A stretch of 64,000 bases of DNA, from contig WNKI01000002.1 of assembly GCA_015350385.1 (NCBI GenBank), forward strand, positions 10,299,221 to 10,363,220. The letters run 5' to 3'. Every line of letters begins with the position of its first letter. The stretch's first letter is position 1. Below, in pieces: positions 43,406 to 54,031 of this stretch. The notes beneath the pieces are model-generated. The model saw only the letters and a list, made by a program, of their open reading frames with translations, had not been told where the DNA came from and did not search any database. A program made the translations under genes and the position numbers. The stretch comes from Aculops lycopersici. Lineage: Eukaryota > Arthropoda > Arachnida > Trombidiformes > Eriophyidae.

Positions 43406-44275
43406 ATGATGAATAAATTGTTATCCAGACACTTATTAGGACAAATCATCAGAACCATCCAATCGAACTCTTGTTGTTATTCGAACAATTATTTTAGAAA
43501 TGGACAAAATCAGCTTAGGAGATACTCGGCTTCAAGGCAAACAAATTCAACGATTTTGGAGATAAACAATGGAGTTGGTGGCACGGAGGCCATGTTGTTC
43601 GCAAGCGATATGCTTGGTGTCTACATGAGGTATTTCGTATCTAAATCATGGCCTCACCAGCTTGCCGAGCAAGATACCAGCGATTTGGGTGGCATCAAGA
43701 GGGCAAAGCTAATAATCGCGGCACCTGGATCCTTCGAGAATTTGATTCAAGAGGCTGGAGTTCATCGTGTACAAAGAGTTCCGAAGACCGAGAAAAGCGG
43801 TCGAATGCATACGTCAACAGTAACTGTCGCTGTAATGCCTGAATCAATTTTAGATATCAAGGTTAATGAGAAAGAAATAGAGTGGCAAACGATGAGAGCC
43901 TCTGGCCCAGGAGGTCAACATGTGAACAAAACCGAGACTGCCGTTAGGTTGATCCACAAACCTAGCAAATTAATTGTTGAATGTCGAGAGACTCGAAGTC
44001 AGATGGACAACAAGAAGTTGGCCATGAAGAAGTTGTTAGAGCGAATGCAAATGTTAGAATTAGAAAAGATTACTAGTCGATCGGAGGGATTGAAACGAGC
44101 GCAACAGGGTAACGCGGATCGTAACGAGAAGATTCGCACGTATAACTTTCCACAGGATAGGATAACCGATCATCGAATTGGCAAGAGTTATTACAATTTG
44201 AGGGGTCTAATGGCTGGCGAGGTTTCTCTGTTGGACAAGATGATTCAAGATTATTATAATCATCAACATAAGTGA
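43406..44275 (+). CDS. MTRF1L: Mitochondrial peptide chain release factor (RF1 class), short form
   Basis: This 289-residue class I release factor reads stop codons and hydrolyses peptidyl-tRNA in the mitochondrial ribosome. It shows the PCRF start (ILEINNGVGGTEAMLF, residues 50-65), GVHRVQRVPKTEKSGRMHTS with the RF1-type P-x-T stop-codon motif (PKT, 126-128), and the catalytic GGQ (169-171) in GPGGQHVNKTETAVR. The RTYNFPQDRITDHR end follows. Family members are about 360-380 residues. Here the protein begins almost directly at the PCRF block after a basic presequence, so the N-terminal helical domain 1 is missing. The P-x-T motif argues for an RF1/MTRF1L role rather than ICT1 or RF2. Its first half is copied in the pseudogene at 30776-31206. 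Confidence 0.9.
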   Translation: MMNKLLSRHLLGQIIRTIQSNSCCYSNNYFRNGQNQLRRYSASRQTNSTILEINNGVGGTEAMLFASDMLGVYMRYFVSKSWPHQLAEQDTSDLGGIKRAKLIIAAPGSFENLIQEAGVHRVQRVPKTEKSGRMHTSTVTVAVMPESILDIKVNEKEIEWQTMRASGPGGQHVNKTETAVRLIHKPSKLIVECRETRSQMDNKKLAMKKLLERMQMLELEKITSRSEGLKRAQQGNADRNEKIRTYNFPQDRITDHRIGKSYYNLRGLMAGEVSLLDKMIQDYYNHQHK

Positions 44276-44440
44276 TATAATATTATATAAATTTAATTTG
44301 TTTCTACCTATATCTTATGTAAATCTCCCTAGTTTAGTATGAGTCAAAAGTTTGAGGGTATTTGCTTTGCAAGTCCCAAGAGAGGGCGCAGGATGGCGCC
44401 ATAATGTCGACGGCCCTAGTGCTGCTTTGTTCTATGACAA

Positions 44441-44472
<32 letters not shown>

Positions 44473-45015
44473 AGAAAATTCATGGTGCTTTTCTATGGTG
44501 CGTGGGTCGCTCCTCTCACTCTTGTTCCTACTGCTGCTGCTGCCACCGTCACTGAAGCTGCTGCTGCAACCGCCAGCGCCCGGCATTGGCAGAAGCAGCG
44601 GCGTTTTCTGCATCGGCTAGTGCGCCAATTTTCTGTGTGTTTCATGCAGACTAACGTCGGCGTTGCGGCTGACCCTTGTTGCTGCTGCTGCGGCGCCACC
44701 ACTGTGCTCCAGCTTTCAATGTGTGCGAACGAAATTTTACCATAGAGTTTCTACATATATGAGAAAAATAGAGAGAACTCACACACACGAGCTAGTGTAA
44801 AAATGAGAGATTTTTGGAACCAACAGCCGTAATTAAAATATCCATCTATTTCATTGAAACGGAGAGACACAAACAGAAACTTATTGCATAAACTTCAACA
44901 GCAACAGCACACAACAAACTTTATTCACCCCCCAAAATCTCGCATCGAGCGCTCTATTACATTTTAGGCTCTAAATTAATAATATAAACCCAAGACAGCT
45001 TCAAATTTTATTAAC
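44276..45015. other. Intergenic region upstream of SMARCC with (GA)n tract
   Basis: These 740 bp lie between the release factor and SMARCC genes. A GA dinucleotide run (44447-44472), CTG/GCT triplets (44530-44700) and an AT-rich leader before ATG 45016 are visible. The open frames here are Ala/Ser/Cys-rich triplet shadows. Confidence 0.5.
44447..44472. repeat. (GA)n microsatellite
   Basis: This is an uninterrupted GA run of about 26 bp, some 540 bp upstream of the SMARCC start codon. GAGA-type tracts are common in arthropod promoters. Confidence 0.8.
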
Positions 45016-46962
45016 ATGGGCATCAGGACTAGAGCGAAGCGGGGCACAGCTGCCGACAAGTCGGGGTCGTCAGCTTCGGCGGCGGCCGCCGCAGCATCAG
45101 TAGCTTCAGCTGGCGACACTAGTGTTTCCGAACAAAACGCAAATGATAGTGTCGAGAGTATGGACACCTCGGAGTCAAGTGGCAACAACCAACAACCCAC
45201 AACTGAAACCTCGGCCACAACCTCCAAGAGCCAAGCAAAGTCAAGCGAATCGCCGGCTGCAGACGCCGAGGCAGCAAATGAATCTCTCGGCGAACCGCCG
45301 ACCAAGCAAATGAAATTGGAACACCCAAAGGCGCAACAGCCACAACAACCACAACATCAATCCTCGTTAACGGTAGCTGCAAAATCAACCGAAAACTCCA
45401 CAACGGCACCAGATGACAGTGAGGAGACTCGCAAATCAACCGAGTCCGGCGAAAGCGGCACCGGTACCGGTGGCAAGACAACTCCAGTTGTGGCAGATGG
45501 AATCGGAGCGGCGCCGGTCATAACAAATGCAACTGGAGCTCCTGGCCACCAAGGCGGCCACCTCGCCGGCGATGCACTCGAGGTCAACTACATGGACAAG
45601 ATGGAGGACGGACAGGCTACAGACCAGACAAATCACATTATCGTTCCCAGCTATTCAGCTTGGTTCGACTATAATTGTATACATTCAGTTGAGAGACGCG
45701 CTTTACCGGAATTCTTTAATTTTAAGAACAAGTCCAAAACACCTGAAGTCTATATTGCCTACAGAAACTTCATGATCGATACCTACCGACTAAATCCAAC
45801 GGAGTACCTTACATTTACGGCTTGCAGGAGAAATCTAGCGGGCGACGTTTGCGCCATCATGCGAGTTCACGCTTTTCTAGAACAATGGGGTCTCATCAAT
45901 TATCAAGTAAACCCAGCTATGCGACCCTCGCCCATGGGTCCACCATCGACTTGTCATTTCCATGTATTAGTTGACACACCATCAGGTCTAAAACCATTTG
46001 AGGTCAACAAGCCAAAATCACAACAAGCTAGCGCAACCCAAGGTGGTGCTGGTGCAACACCTAATGCTTCAGCAGTTCACAATGCCCATCCAAATCTAAC
46101 ACCGGCTAGCCAGCAGCCAGAGAATGGTACACCAAGCAGCGCCGCGGATACTAAGAGGTCAATTAAGAAAGATTTGGCCACTATTAGTGATAATGGGCTC
46201 AAGATAGATCAGTATGCCAAGAAACGTGGCACCCAACACCGTGAATGGGACGACGCTGAGACTCTTAAATTATTGGAAGGAATTGAAATGTATAAAGACG
46301 ATTGGAATAAGGTATGCGAGCATGTTGGCAGCCGAACTCAAGACGAGTGTATCCTCCACTTCCTCCAGCTACCGATTGAGGATCCATATTTGGAAAACAT
46401 GAAAGACGTAACCCCACCACTGACTCAGCCTATACCATTCTCAAAACAAGGCAATCCCATAATGTCAACTGTTTGCTTCTTGGCCTCAGTTGTGCCGCCG
46501 CCAGTTGCGGCTGCGGCCACTAAAGCGGCACTGGACGAGTTTTCAAAATTGACAGAAGATAGTGGCAAAGAAATAACAACCAAGACAACAACATCAACAC
46601 CAAGTCAACAAAAAGATCAACCACCCAAATCACAGCAACAACAGCTACAGAAACAACAACAAGAGGAACCTAAAACAAATGAACAAAACCTGACCACAGC
46701 TGCTGCTTGCGCTCTAGGTGCCGCCGCTGTCAAGTCCAAACATTTGGCTGCCATGGAGGAGAGAAAGATTAAGTCGCTTGTTTCCATGCTTATTGATACT
46801 CAATTGAAGAAGCTTGACTTGAAGATGAAACATTTTGAAGAATTGGAGGCCTTGATTGACAAGGATAGAGATGTAATTGAAAACCAAAGACAACAATTGC
46901 TAAGGGAAAGGCAAGAATTCCATATGGAACAAGTTAAGGCTGCACACCAACCGCATCTTTAG
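45016..46962 (+). CDS. SMARCC: SWI/SNF complex core subunit SMARCC (Moira/BAF155), short form
   Basis: This 648-residue scaffold subunit belongs to the nuclear SWI/SNF (BAF) chromatin remodeller. A SWIRM domain (about residues 208-310) has HIIVPSYSAWFDYNCIHSVE, then LTFTACRRNLAGDVCAIMRV and HAFLEQWGLINYQV. It is followed by the SMARCC-specific RPSPMGPPSTCHFHVLVDTP. A SANT domain (about 408-460) has REWDDAETLKLLEGIEMYKD and DWNKVCEHVGSRTQDECI. A C-terminal coiled coil (about 580-640) ends the protein. Human SMARCC1 is about 1105 residues. The N-terminal BRCT/chromo-like module and the long C-terminal Pro/Gln tail are missing, replaced by a 200-residue Ala/Ser/Thr-rich lead. The size approaches fungal Swi3/Rsc8 relatives. 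Single exon; AATAAA at 47014. Confidence 0.93.
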   Translation: MGIRTRAKRGTAADKSGSSASAAAAAASVASAGDTSVSEQNANDSVESMDTSESSGNNQQPTTETSATTSKSQAKSSESPAADAEAANESLGEPPTKQMKLEHPKAQQPQQPQHQSSLTVAAKSTENSTTAPDDSEETRKSTESGESGTGTGGKTTPVVADGIGAAPVITNATGAPGHQGGHLAGDALEVNYMDKMEDGQATDQTNHIIVPSYSAWFDYNCIHSVERRALPEFFNFKNKSKTPEVYIAYRNFMIDTYRLNPTEYLTFTACRRNLAGDVCAIMRVHAFLEQWGLINYQVNPAMRPSPMGPPSTCHFHVLVDTPSGLKPFEVNKPKSQQASATQGGAGATPNASAVHNAHPNLTPASQQPENGTPSSAADTKRSIKKDLATISDNGLKIDQYAKKRGTQHREWDDAETLKLLEGIEMYKDDWNKVCEHVGSRTQDECILHFLQLPIEDPYLENMKDVTPPLTQPIPFSKQGNPIMSTVCFLASVVPPPVAAAATKAALDEFSKLTEDSGKEITTKTTTSTPSQQKDQPPKSQQQQLQKQQQEEPKTNEQNLTTAAACALGAAAVKSKHLAAMEERKIKSLVSMLIDTQLKKLDLKMKHFEELEALIDKDRDVIENQRQQLLRERQEFHMEQVKAAHQPHL

Positions 46963-47013
46963 GTGGCGTCTTTATCTTTGTTTACTGAATACTTCACTTC
47001 TTAGGTTCTAAAT

Positions 47014-47019
47014 AATAAA
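47014..47019 (+). promoter_or_regulatory. Poly(A) signal of SMARCC
   Basis: A canonical AATAAA lies 51 bp after the SMARCC stop codon, in an AT-rich short 3' region. Confidence 0.6.
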
Positions 47020-48418
47020 CATCAGTTGTCTTAATACAATACATTTTAGTTTTGTTTCTGCTTTTTGGTGAAAGTTATCTGAGGTCCGGCTGAAAGTAAC
47101 TCACTTGCTTCACAAAGTGTGGCGCTCACTGATGCTCCCTGAATGATGAATCGCGCACTTGTTGCGCTGCATTACCTGACGTTCAGTCTGTGTTTCTCGA
47201 ATTCAAAGTTTCTATGCCGAAAGGTGAGCTAGCATTCTAAACACTACCAATCAGTTGAATTGTTGGCGATTGTAAATAAGAAATGAATACACTCAATTGG
47301 ATTCAATCATTTGGCTTCAAGAGAGCCGATGGCATTCAACATTCATCTGGGCCAATAAAATGGTAATCCAGCGAATTGCCTGACCAAACCATTCAACAGG
47401 CCATCATGTTGTTATTGTTGCCCAACTGATAGACATTCCAACTCTTAGAGATAAGTAATTTATTAGCTCATACCGTTTTCGCCTCGTCAATTCATTGATT
47501 CATTGATTGATCCTTGCATAGCTTGCAAGTTTTGGCCAGCAACTAGCTGGACCACCGGATGTGTAATTCCAAAGCTAGGTAATCGAGTTACTTTGAATTA
47601 GTGGAAGACGAAGATGGATGGTGAGGTTGAGTGAACAATGAGATATAGGCTCAGGTGTTGGTTGTGTGGTTCAAAATACACAGGTGTCTCACATGGAGAC
47701 AGCCTGTTGAGAGGCAGGTGAAACCTGCGTGGGTTCTCGGGACTAGTTGTCTAGCAATTACCGGTTTGGCTTGTTTAAATACCGAGAAATGAAATCAGAG
47801 CAGAGAACTGCGTGGACTAATTGAAAAAAAATAGCGAAATTTGTGAGAGAAAACTGCTCAGTGAGAATCGGAACAATATTTTGCTGATGGCCGATAAAAC
47901 TTGACTGCTCAGATGCCGAGCAAATCATTCTAACGAGCATCAATCTTTTCATCTCTTATTGCCCCTTCTGTTACTGTTGCACCAACTTCCATCTTCCTTG
48001 CCATCACATCTTTCCGATATCATTTAACCACCTTGTTTCCAATTGTTGACTCCCACTTACAATGGCCACTAATCCAAGAACACAAAGTCGGTCACAACCT
48101 GAAGCTCGCTTAAACTCAGACGAGTTCGCAGCGTTTTGTTTCTTTCATTTATTATCGCCAGGTTGTGTTCCCGTAATGTTCCAGTCATATTTTAGTTGCA
48201 TCCTTCGATGAACACTCGAGTTGATTGCAATAACAAGAACACTTGCGAGCGGCGGCACAAATATCGATTTTTCAACCGCCAACCACAACCTGTTGCCGCC
48301 GACACTTTTTAATGTATCCGAGTTGCAACACCTTTGAGTTTGCCGGAGCATAAGGTGTCTGCTCCATCGACCAACTGTCTCGCAATATCTGCTCTTGCTA
48401 CCACCACTACCACTTCTG

Positions 48419-48464
<46 letters not shown>
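48419..48464. repeat. (ACT)n trinucleotide repeat
   Basis: This nearly pure CTA/ACT triplet run of about 46 bp is the longest perfect triplet array in the window outside coding sequence. Confidence 0.88.
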
Positions 48465-49400
48465 CGCCAGGGTACTAAAGGGTACACACTTTGAGAGTGT
48501 TTCGAAGGGGCGTAGTTGGCGTTATTACAATAGCCATTGCCATTACCATCAGGCAAGTCAGTCAGTCATTTAATTGTTTCCAAATGTTGCTCGAAGCGTC
48601 CGAGTTGTTCAAGTTGCTGCTTGGGATGCAGCAGGTAGTAGTGGAGATAGAATCAGTTGTTCATTTTACCTTAAACAACAGGTACTCTTTTTCTCTCACA
48701 CACTTTTTCAACTACTTTAACTCAAGAGAGTTGCTAGGCTCTATAAATGACAGACTGAATTAGAAAAGTTGCACTCGAGTTAACTCGATTTGACTCCACC
48801 ATCGGCCACCGAGAGGTTCTCTATCTTTAACTGACTGAAACAAAAGAGTCGGTTGTCGACTCTTTTGGCCGCAATAACCATCACGCAGGACCAATAACCA
48901 CCATCGCCGCCACCGAAAACGTGGAAGTCGCAATCTAAATACAAACTCTCCCGCAAGAGTAGAGTCTGGAAGACACAAACACTTTGAGTTTAGTCGAGTA
49001 GGTCCACTGCGAGACAACAACCACCATTCTTCTTCTCCTCCTCCTCTTCTTCCCTTGAACCGCCAAAGTTTCGACAATCAAACTGTTTGACTGACTGACT
49101 GACTAGTCCTACCTGCCGCTCATTTAGCCAATCATCATGATGCCTTTCCTCTTTTGCTTTACCTCAAACTTGCCGACAGACTTGTGTGCGTCGTCGTCCT
49201 TTGACGTCGTCGTTTATTAACCTGCAGTAAATCAACTACTTGAGCAGCAAACACAGAGGGAAAGAGAAACGAAGACTACAACGACGACGACGACGACGAT
49301 GGTGACGAGCAGGACCAAGACAACAACGACAATGACTGAAAAAGAGCAATGTGTTTGAGGTGCAGGTGCAGCGGCGAGTGATTTTCTTAAGGAGCTCGGG

Positions 49401-49443
49401 CGCCACCACCGCCACCACCACCACCACCACCACTACTACCACC
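49401..49443. repeat. (CAC)n trinucleotide repeat
   Basis: This is a CAC/ACC triplet run of about 43 bp with two interruptions, in gene-free DNA. Confidence 0.85.
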
Positions 49444-49494
49444 AATTGGCTCCTATGGTACATTGCTATTGGCTTCTCCCTTTCTTTTAAATCA

Positions 49495-49512
49495 ACACAC
49501 ACACACACACAC
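49495..49512. repeat. (AC)n microsatellite
   Basis: This is a short uninterrupted AC dinucleotide run about 50 bp after the CAC repeat. Confidence 0.75.
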
Positions 49513-50396
49513 TTCTTCTCGAGGCTGAGACTCTCTCGCTTCGTTTCAACAAAAACTCTGGGCTCTCTATTAGCTATAAGCTATTAGTGGTACTCTTGGG
49601 GAGGACTGTAAATTCAAGTGCTCAACAAGTCGCTGAGTTGCTTTGCTCAATCTGCGGGGTTAGTGTTGCCTTTTTACTATACTCTTGCTACGGGAACCAA
49701 ACCGGCGAAAACCAAACCAAAACTCCCAGACTTTTCCAACTGCCGCACCATCGACCACCAGTTGAGTTCCTTGGCGGTTCCAAATTCGAGCCGCCGCTGA
49801 CGTCGACGCTGACTAGGACGAGAAACAATGGAGTCGTTGTTTTGTCGTCAGTCTACTAAGGAGGCAAATTGAGACTTCGTTGTCGGTGGTGAGTGAGCCT
49901 AACAAACTAAACTGGGCAAAGGACAACTGACGTTGATAGCCGCCGCCGCCACCACCTAAGTGGAAGCCGCAATCTAAATACACAAATGCACAACAAACAT
50001 TAGAAAACGCCTCAACTAACTCCAAGCCGTTGGGCTGGGGTTTTAGTTTTCAAGTGAACCTCCTTTTCCTCAACTTGAATCTTGTGTGTACCTGTAGTTT
50101 TACTTGCTCGCTTGCTTCTGTTCACTCGCCCATCAGGTGGTTCTTTTTGGCAGAGTTTCAAGCTCCAGCTCAAGGTATATAGGTTCTGCGCGAGCTGGCA
50201 AGCTAGAGGTAGCTAACTACAAATGAGCTTAGCGCGAGTCCAAGTTTTAAGATGCACATTGCAACTAACATTTTTTATTATTTAGCTTAAAATTATTACA
50301 TCTTGTTTTTTCTTCTCGTCGCCTGTGCATAAGAAGGAGGAAACTCTGCTGAAGTCTAGCCAGTTAGTACTAGTAAGACATAGCTAGTGCTGTGCC

Positions 50397-52546
50397 CTAT
50401 ACGAAGCCGCACCATTGAGCTGATGGCTGAGTGGTTGACGTCGAGGATCCCGACGAGGCCAATTGATGGCCATTTGAGTCGGGACTTCCTTCATGTTGCT
50501 GCTGCTGTGTCACTGGCGCCACTTGTTGCATATGCTGCTGGCTCGAGGCTAAATGATGATAACTGTTGGAGGAAATGTCACGGTCGTTCAGTGTCGGCTG
50601 TTGTTGTAACGCCTGTAATTGCTGTTGCTGCTGCTGTAGTGTCTGTGATTGCTCATGATGGTCTTGATGATCCACCGTAGACACTGAATTCGAGCTCTCG
50701 GGTGGCGTCTGCGGATGTGGTTGCTGAGACTGATGCAGTTGCGCCTGTTGTTGTTGCTGCTGGTGATCTAGGTGCGAGCTAACGCTTTGCTGATGCGCCG
50801 ATACTTGAGCTAGATTGCTCACCGCCGCCAGGTGACTTGTGTATTGCGACGGGTGCCAATCATGAGCCGCAGCAGCGGCCGCGGCATGAGCTTGATGATT
50901 GTGGAGCTGTGGTTGGTGGGATTGGTGGTGGTGGTGGTGGTGTGCAATCTGACCGCCTGTATGTAAGTTGTGATGCTCTAAGACTGTGCTAGCTGCACTT
51001 TCCTGTGGACTAATTTGTGGTTGAAGTTGTTGTTGCTGATGAAGATGATGCTGTTGTTGGTTATGATGTTGTTGTTGTTGTTGTTGTTGCTGCTGCTGAT
51101 GGTGATGTTGGTGGTTGTGATGGAAACTATGCTGCTGGTGCGCGTGGTGAGCCGCAACCGCCGCCATCGAGAGGTGATGGTGGTGGTGGTGGTAAGGATT
51201 ATGGTGATGATGATGGTGGGCGGAGGCTGAATCGACTGTGTCCGGCACCGCCGTTTTGACACCTGCAAACGGATTAGTGACATGGTGTTGGAATACCTGG
51301 TGCGCGTGATGGGTGGCCGCGTGAGCGGCCACGGCGGCAGCCGCCGCAGCAGCATCATCAATAGTCATCGGTCTCGGCACCTGATGGTGGATTTGGTGGT
51401 GATGGTGAGCCGCGTGATGGTGGTGAGAATGTTGATTTGGATTGTGCTGAAAGTGATGGTGATGATGACCCAATAGATTCATGTCTACGGGCCGATCGCG
51501 GCCATCCTGAAAAGCTTTAGCGAATGGATTAAACTTAATCTTAAGCTTGGTAACCTGGCGGTGCAATTTTTGGCGTTTTAGATATGGATTTAGATTTGGT
51601 TAGATAAATTGGAGATTTTTCAAGAGCTATATAGGTTTCGTGAAATTTTCATGGTTTTCGTCGATTGATAGTATAAAACTGTCCAACTTACATTCTCATT
51701 TTGGTACGCCGTCACTGCAATGAATTGGGTCTCGGCAAATTGGAAGGTATCTATGCGACCTCTTTGAAATGGCTTATCGTCCGTGGAAACCTTGATTACA
51801 TGAATCTTTGGCTGGTACTTGTGCAACGAATTCAACACAACCTGACCTGGCTGATTCGTTGGCTTATTGGTGAGCTTCGCCTTCGAGAAAGTAATTGGAT
51901 CCTTCATCCAATGGGCGCCAAAATTTGGCGACTCTGGATGGACATAGAGTGACTTGCTGCTACTTGGTTCCGATTTGCCGCCCGGTGCCCATTCGCCGTT
52001 AACATACTTCCACCTGTGGTTTTCCATTTGCACAAATTCGATGGCAATTGAGTACATTGATCTAGGATCCAAATTACTGATGGCCACTTTGATCACCGGA
52101 AACATCCGGCGTCCGCTCTTGGTTACAATCATCTCGTTGGTTTGCGTATTAAATGCGCGCCACAATTCTGGGTCCTCCAGCTTCGCCTCGGCGTAACCTG
52201 TTGCCGACGAGGACAATGCCGAGGCCGAGGAGGTTGTCGACGAGGCACTGGATGCCGTGGAGTTGATGGCTTGCAGGTGAGGTGGCTGCTGTTGATGTTG
52301 CTGATACTGATAACCTCCATGATGCAATTGGTGTTGTTGCTGTTGCTGCAAATGTAACTGTTGGTCTTCGTATTTAATTTGATCACTTGGTGGCGAGTTA
52401 TTAGTGTAGCTATTATCCTGTTGTTGTTGATGATGATGGCCGACTAGAGATTGCTGCTGCTGCGTCTGGTCCAATTTGCCGCTAGATCCCCTTAAAGCGA
52501 ATGACGAAAGAGCAGTCACCTGCGTGAGAATCTCACTCTCGTCCAT
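50397..52546 (-). CDS. T-box transcription factor, Brachyury-like (two exons)
   Basis: Exons are 52546-51692 and 51554-50397, with a 137 bp intron (GTAAGT...CCAG), giving about 670 residues. The T-box (about residues 118-300) shows LWRAFNTQTNEMIVTKSGRR, then MFPVIKVAISNLDPRSMYS, SPNFGAHWMKDPITFSKAKL and LHKYQPKIHVIKV. Across the splice it reads ETQFIAVTAYQNEN|VTKLKIKFNPFAKAF, which confirms the exon junction. NEMIVTKSGRRMFP, the KIKxNPFAKAF end and the short N-terminal lead favour the Brachyury (T/brachyenteron) class over Tbx2, Tbx6 or Tbx20. The second exon is nearly all His, Gln and Ala repeats and ends in WCGFV. In animals Brachyury controls posterior and hindgut development. Confidence 0.85.
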
Positions 52547-52842
52547 CTTCCTGTTTGTCGCAACTTGTTTTTGTTGCTGCTGTCGTCCTCTAATCTAACT
52601 TCTCGCTTATTCTTATTCGCTAACTACTTGTCACCTACCTGGTGGCTGAGGTGGCGATTTAACGTGGCGGAGACACAGCAACCTATGTGATTGACTAACT
52701 GACTCACTGGCTAAACTACTCATACCAAACAATCAAAACTCGCCGAGTGTGTGTATGTTCGCACCTTTCGAGATTTGCGGTCGAGTACTACCAATAGAAT
52801 GATAAAGTCCAAGCATAAACTCGAACTAACTCACTGATTTCT

Positions 52843-52873
<31 letters not shown>

Positions 52874-54031
52874 TTCTCTCTTGCCTTTGACACGATGTCG
52901 ATTGGGACAAGTGGTCGCCTTGTAGCGCCGACGAGAGAATCAGTGTTAGTCTCAAATCGCTGCTCACCACCGCCAACGACCACCACCAACGAGATAAGAT
53001 TCCTCCATCACCGAAGCCAGTTTAAGCCATCGAGTCAAAAGGCAAACGTTCATTGCGTTGCGCATGTGCAGTAAATCAATTTGAAGCTCATCTGAAACCA
53101 ACAACTTGTAGGCAACAAGTGTTTTTTCTCCTCGACTCTGGTGCCGCCGGCACAATCCCTTTGACTCTCGTGTTTTAATTTATTGCAATGCGACGGGCAA
53201 ATTTTCAAGCTACTCAAAGGGATTCGCTTGGGCAGCTGAAAAGTCTGACAATAACTTTGAAGAGATAATTAAGTTAGAGGACGACTTGATTTTGATTTGA
53301 ATTCATACAAGTGGCCTGCTTGTCCTCACCCAAAATACAGGAAATTCTATCTCATTTAAGACAATAGATTTGGTGTTAACTCTCACGATTCAGAAACGGA
53401 GCATCATCCGCCTCAGAAAGACAGATAATTAAAACAAATTAATTTGAGCAGACTGTAACGAAATACTATCTCCACAGTAAGCTTGACAGGAAGTTTACGT
53501 ATCAATTTTCCAGTAAAACTTGAGCTACGATATGTAGGTGCATAGAGAAAAAACTGTGATCGTGCAAGTTTGCGTCATTCGAGTTTGCCCGAAATCCGAT
53601 TTAAACTTGCCGCCAGAACCGCGTGTGCCCATGTTGACGCGCAACTTTTTCCCCTCTTAGAGTGTACAAAAACCCATACAGAAAGGGAAAGAAACTTTTG
53701 CATGTGCTCGCTTGCTCCGCACACAAGGCCAGAATTTCCGCTTCCAACATGTTTTCGGTGCGCAGATCCTAACTCACTGTGGCAACTTGCTTTTCTACAC
53801 AAATTCTCATAAGGATATGCGGCATGGTCACCAATCCATGAAAATCTTTATTATTATCCAACCAAGCTAACATATTAGGATACCAATATTATTATTTGGT
53901 ATAGCATAAATTATCAGTACTAGACTTCAAAACTATTATCTTCCTTTAAAACTCTATTTGGCAAGCATCGCAGCAAGCCGGAACACTTATTACTACTCCG
54001 AAAAGATCATTTGTAGAAACAAACTAACACA
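52547..54031. other. Intergenic region between T-box and RPL12 genes
   Basis: About 1.5 kb lie between the divergent T-box (minus) and RPL12 (plus) genes, so it should carry both promoters. It has a TC/CT run at 52848-52869 and AT-rich DNA in its right half. The open frames near 52790-53155 and 53570-53812 have no recognised domain. Confidence 0.5.
52848..52869. repeat. (CT)n microsatellite
   Basis: This CT dinucleotide run of about 22 bp lies roughly 300 bp upstream of the T-box start codon and is followed by TTTC repeats. Confidence 0.8.

Larger units (their letters stand above)
46963..50396. other. Gene-free interval with triplet repeats
   Basis: About 3.4 kb lie between SMARCC and the 3' end of the T-box gene. 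The SMARCC poly(A) signal AATAAA is at 47014-47019. CAGGTG words cluster near 47652, 47681 and 47715. Microsatellites are at 48419 (ACT), 49401 (CAC) and 49495 (AC). A TATATA at 50176 has no gene below it. No domain-bearing open frame was found. Confidence 0.5.

Noticed and set aside
44482..44745. Ala/Cys-rich frames on both strands upstream of SMARCC
   Set aside because: They are translations of GCT/TGC triplets without any domain.
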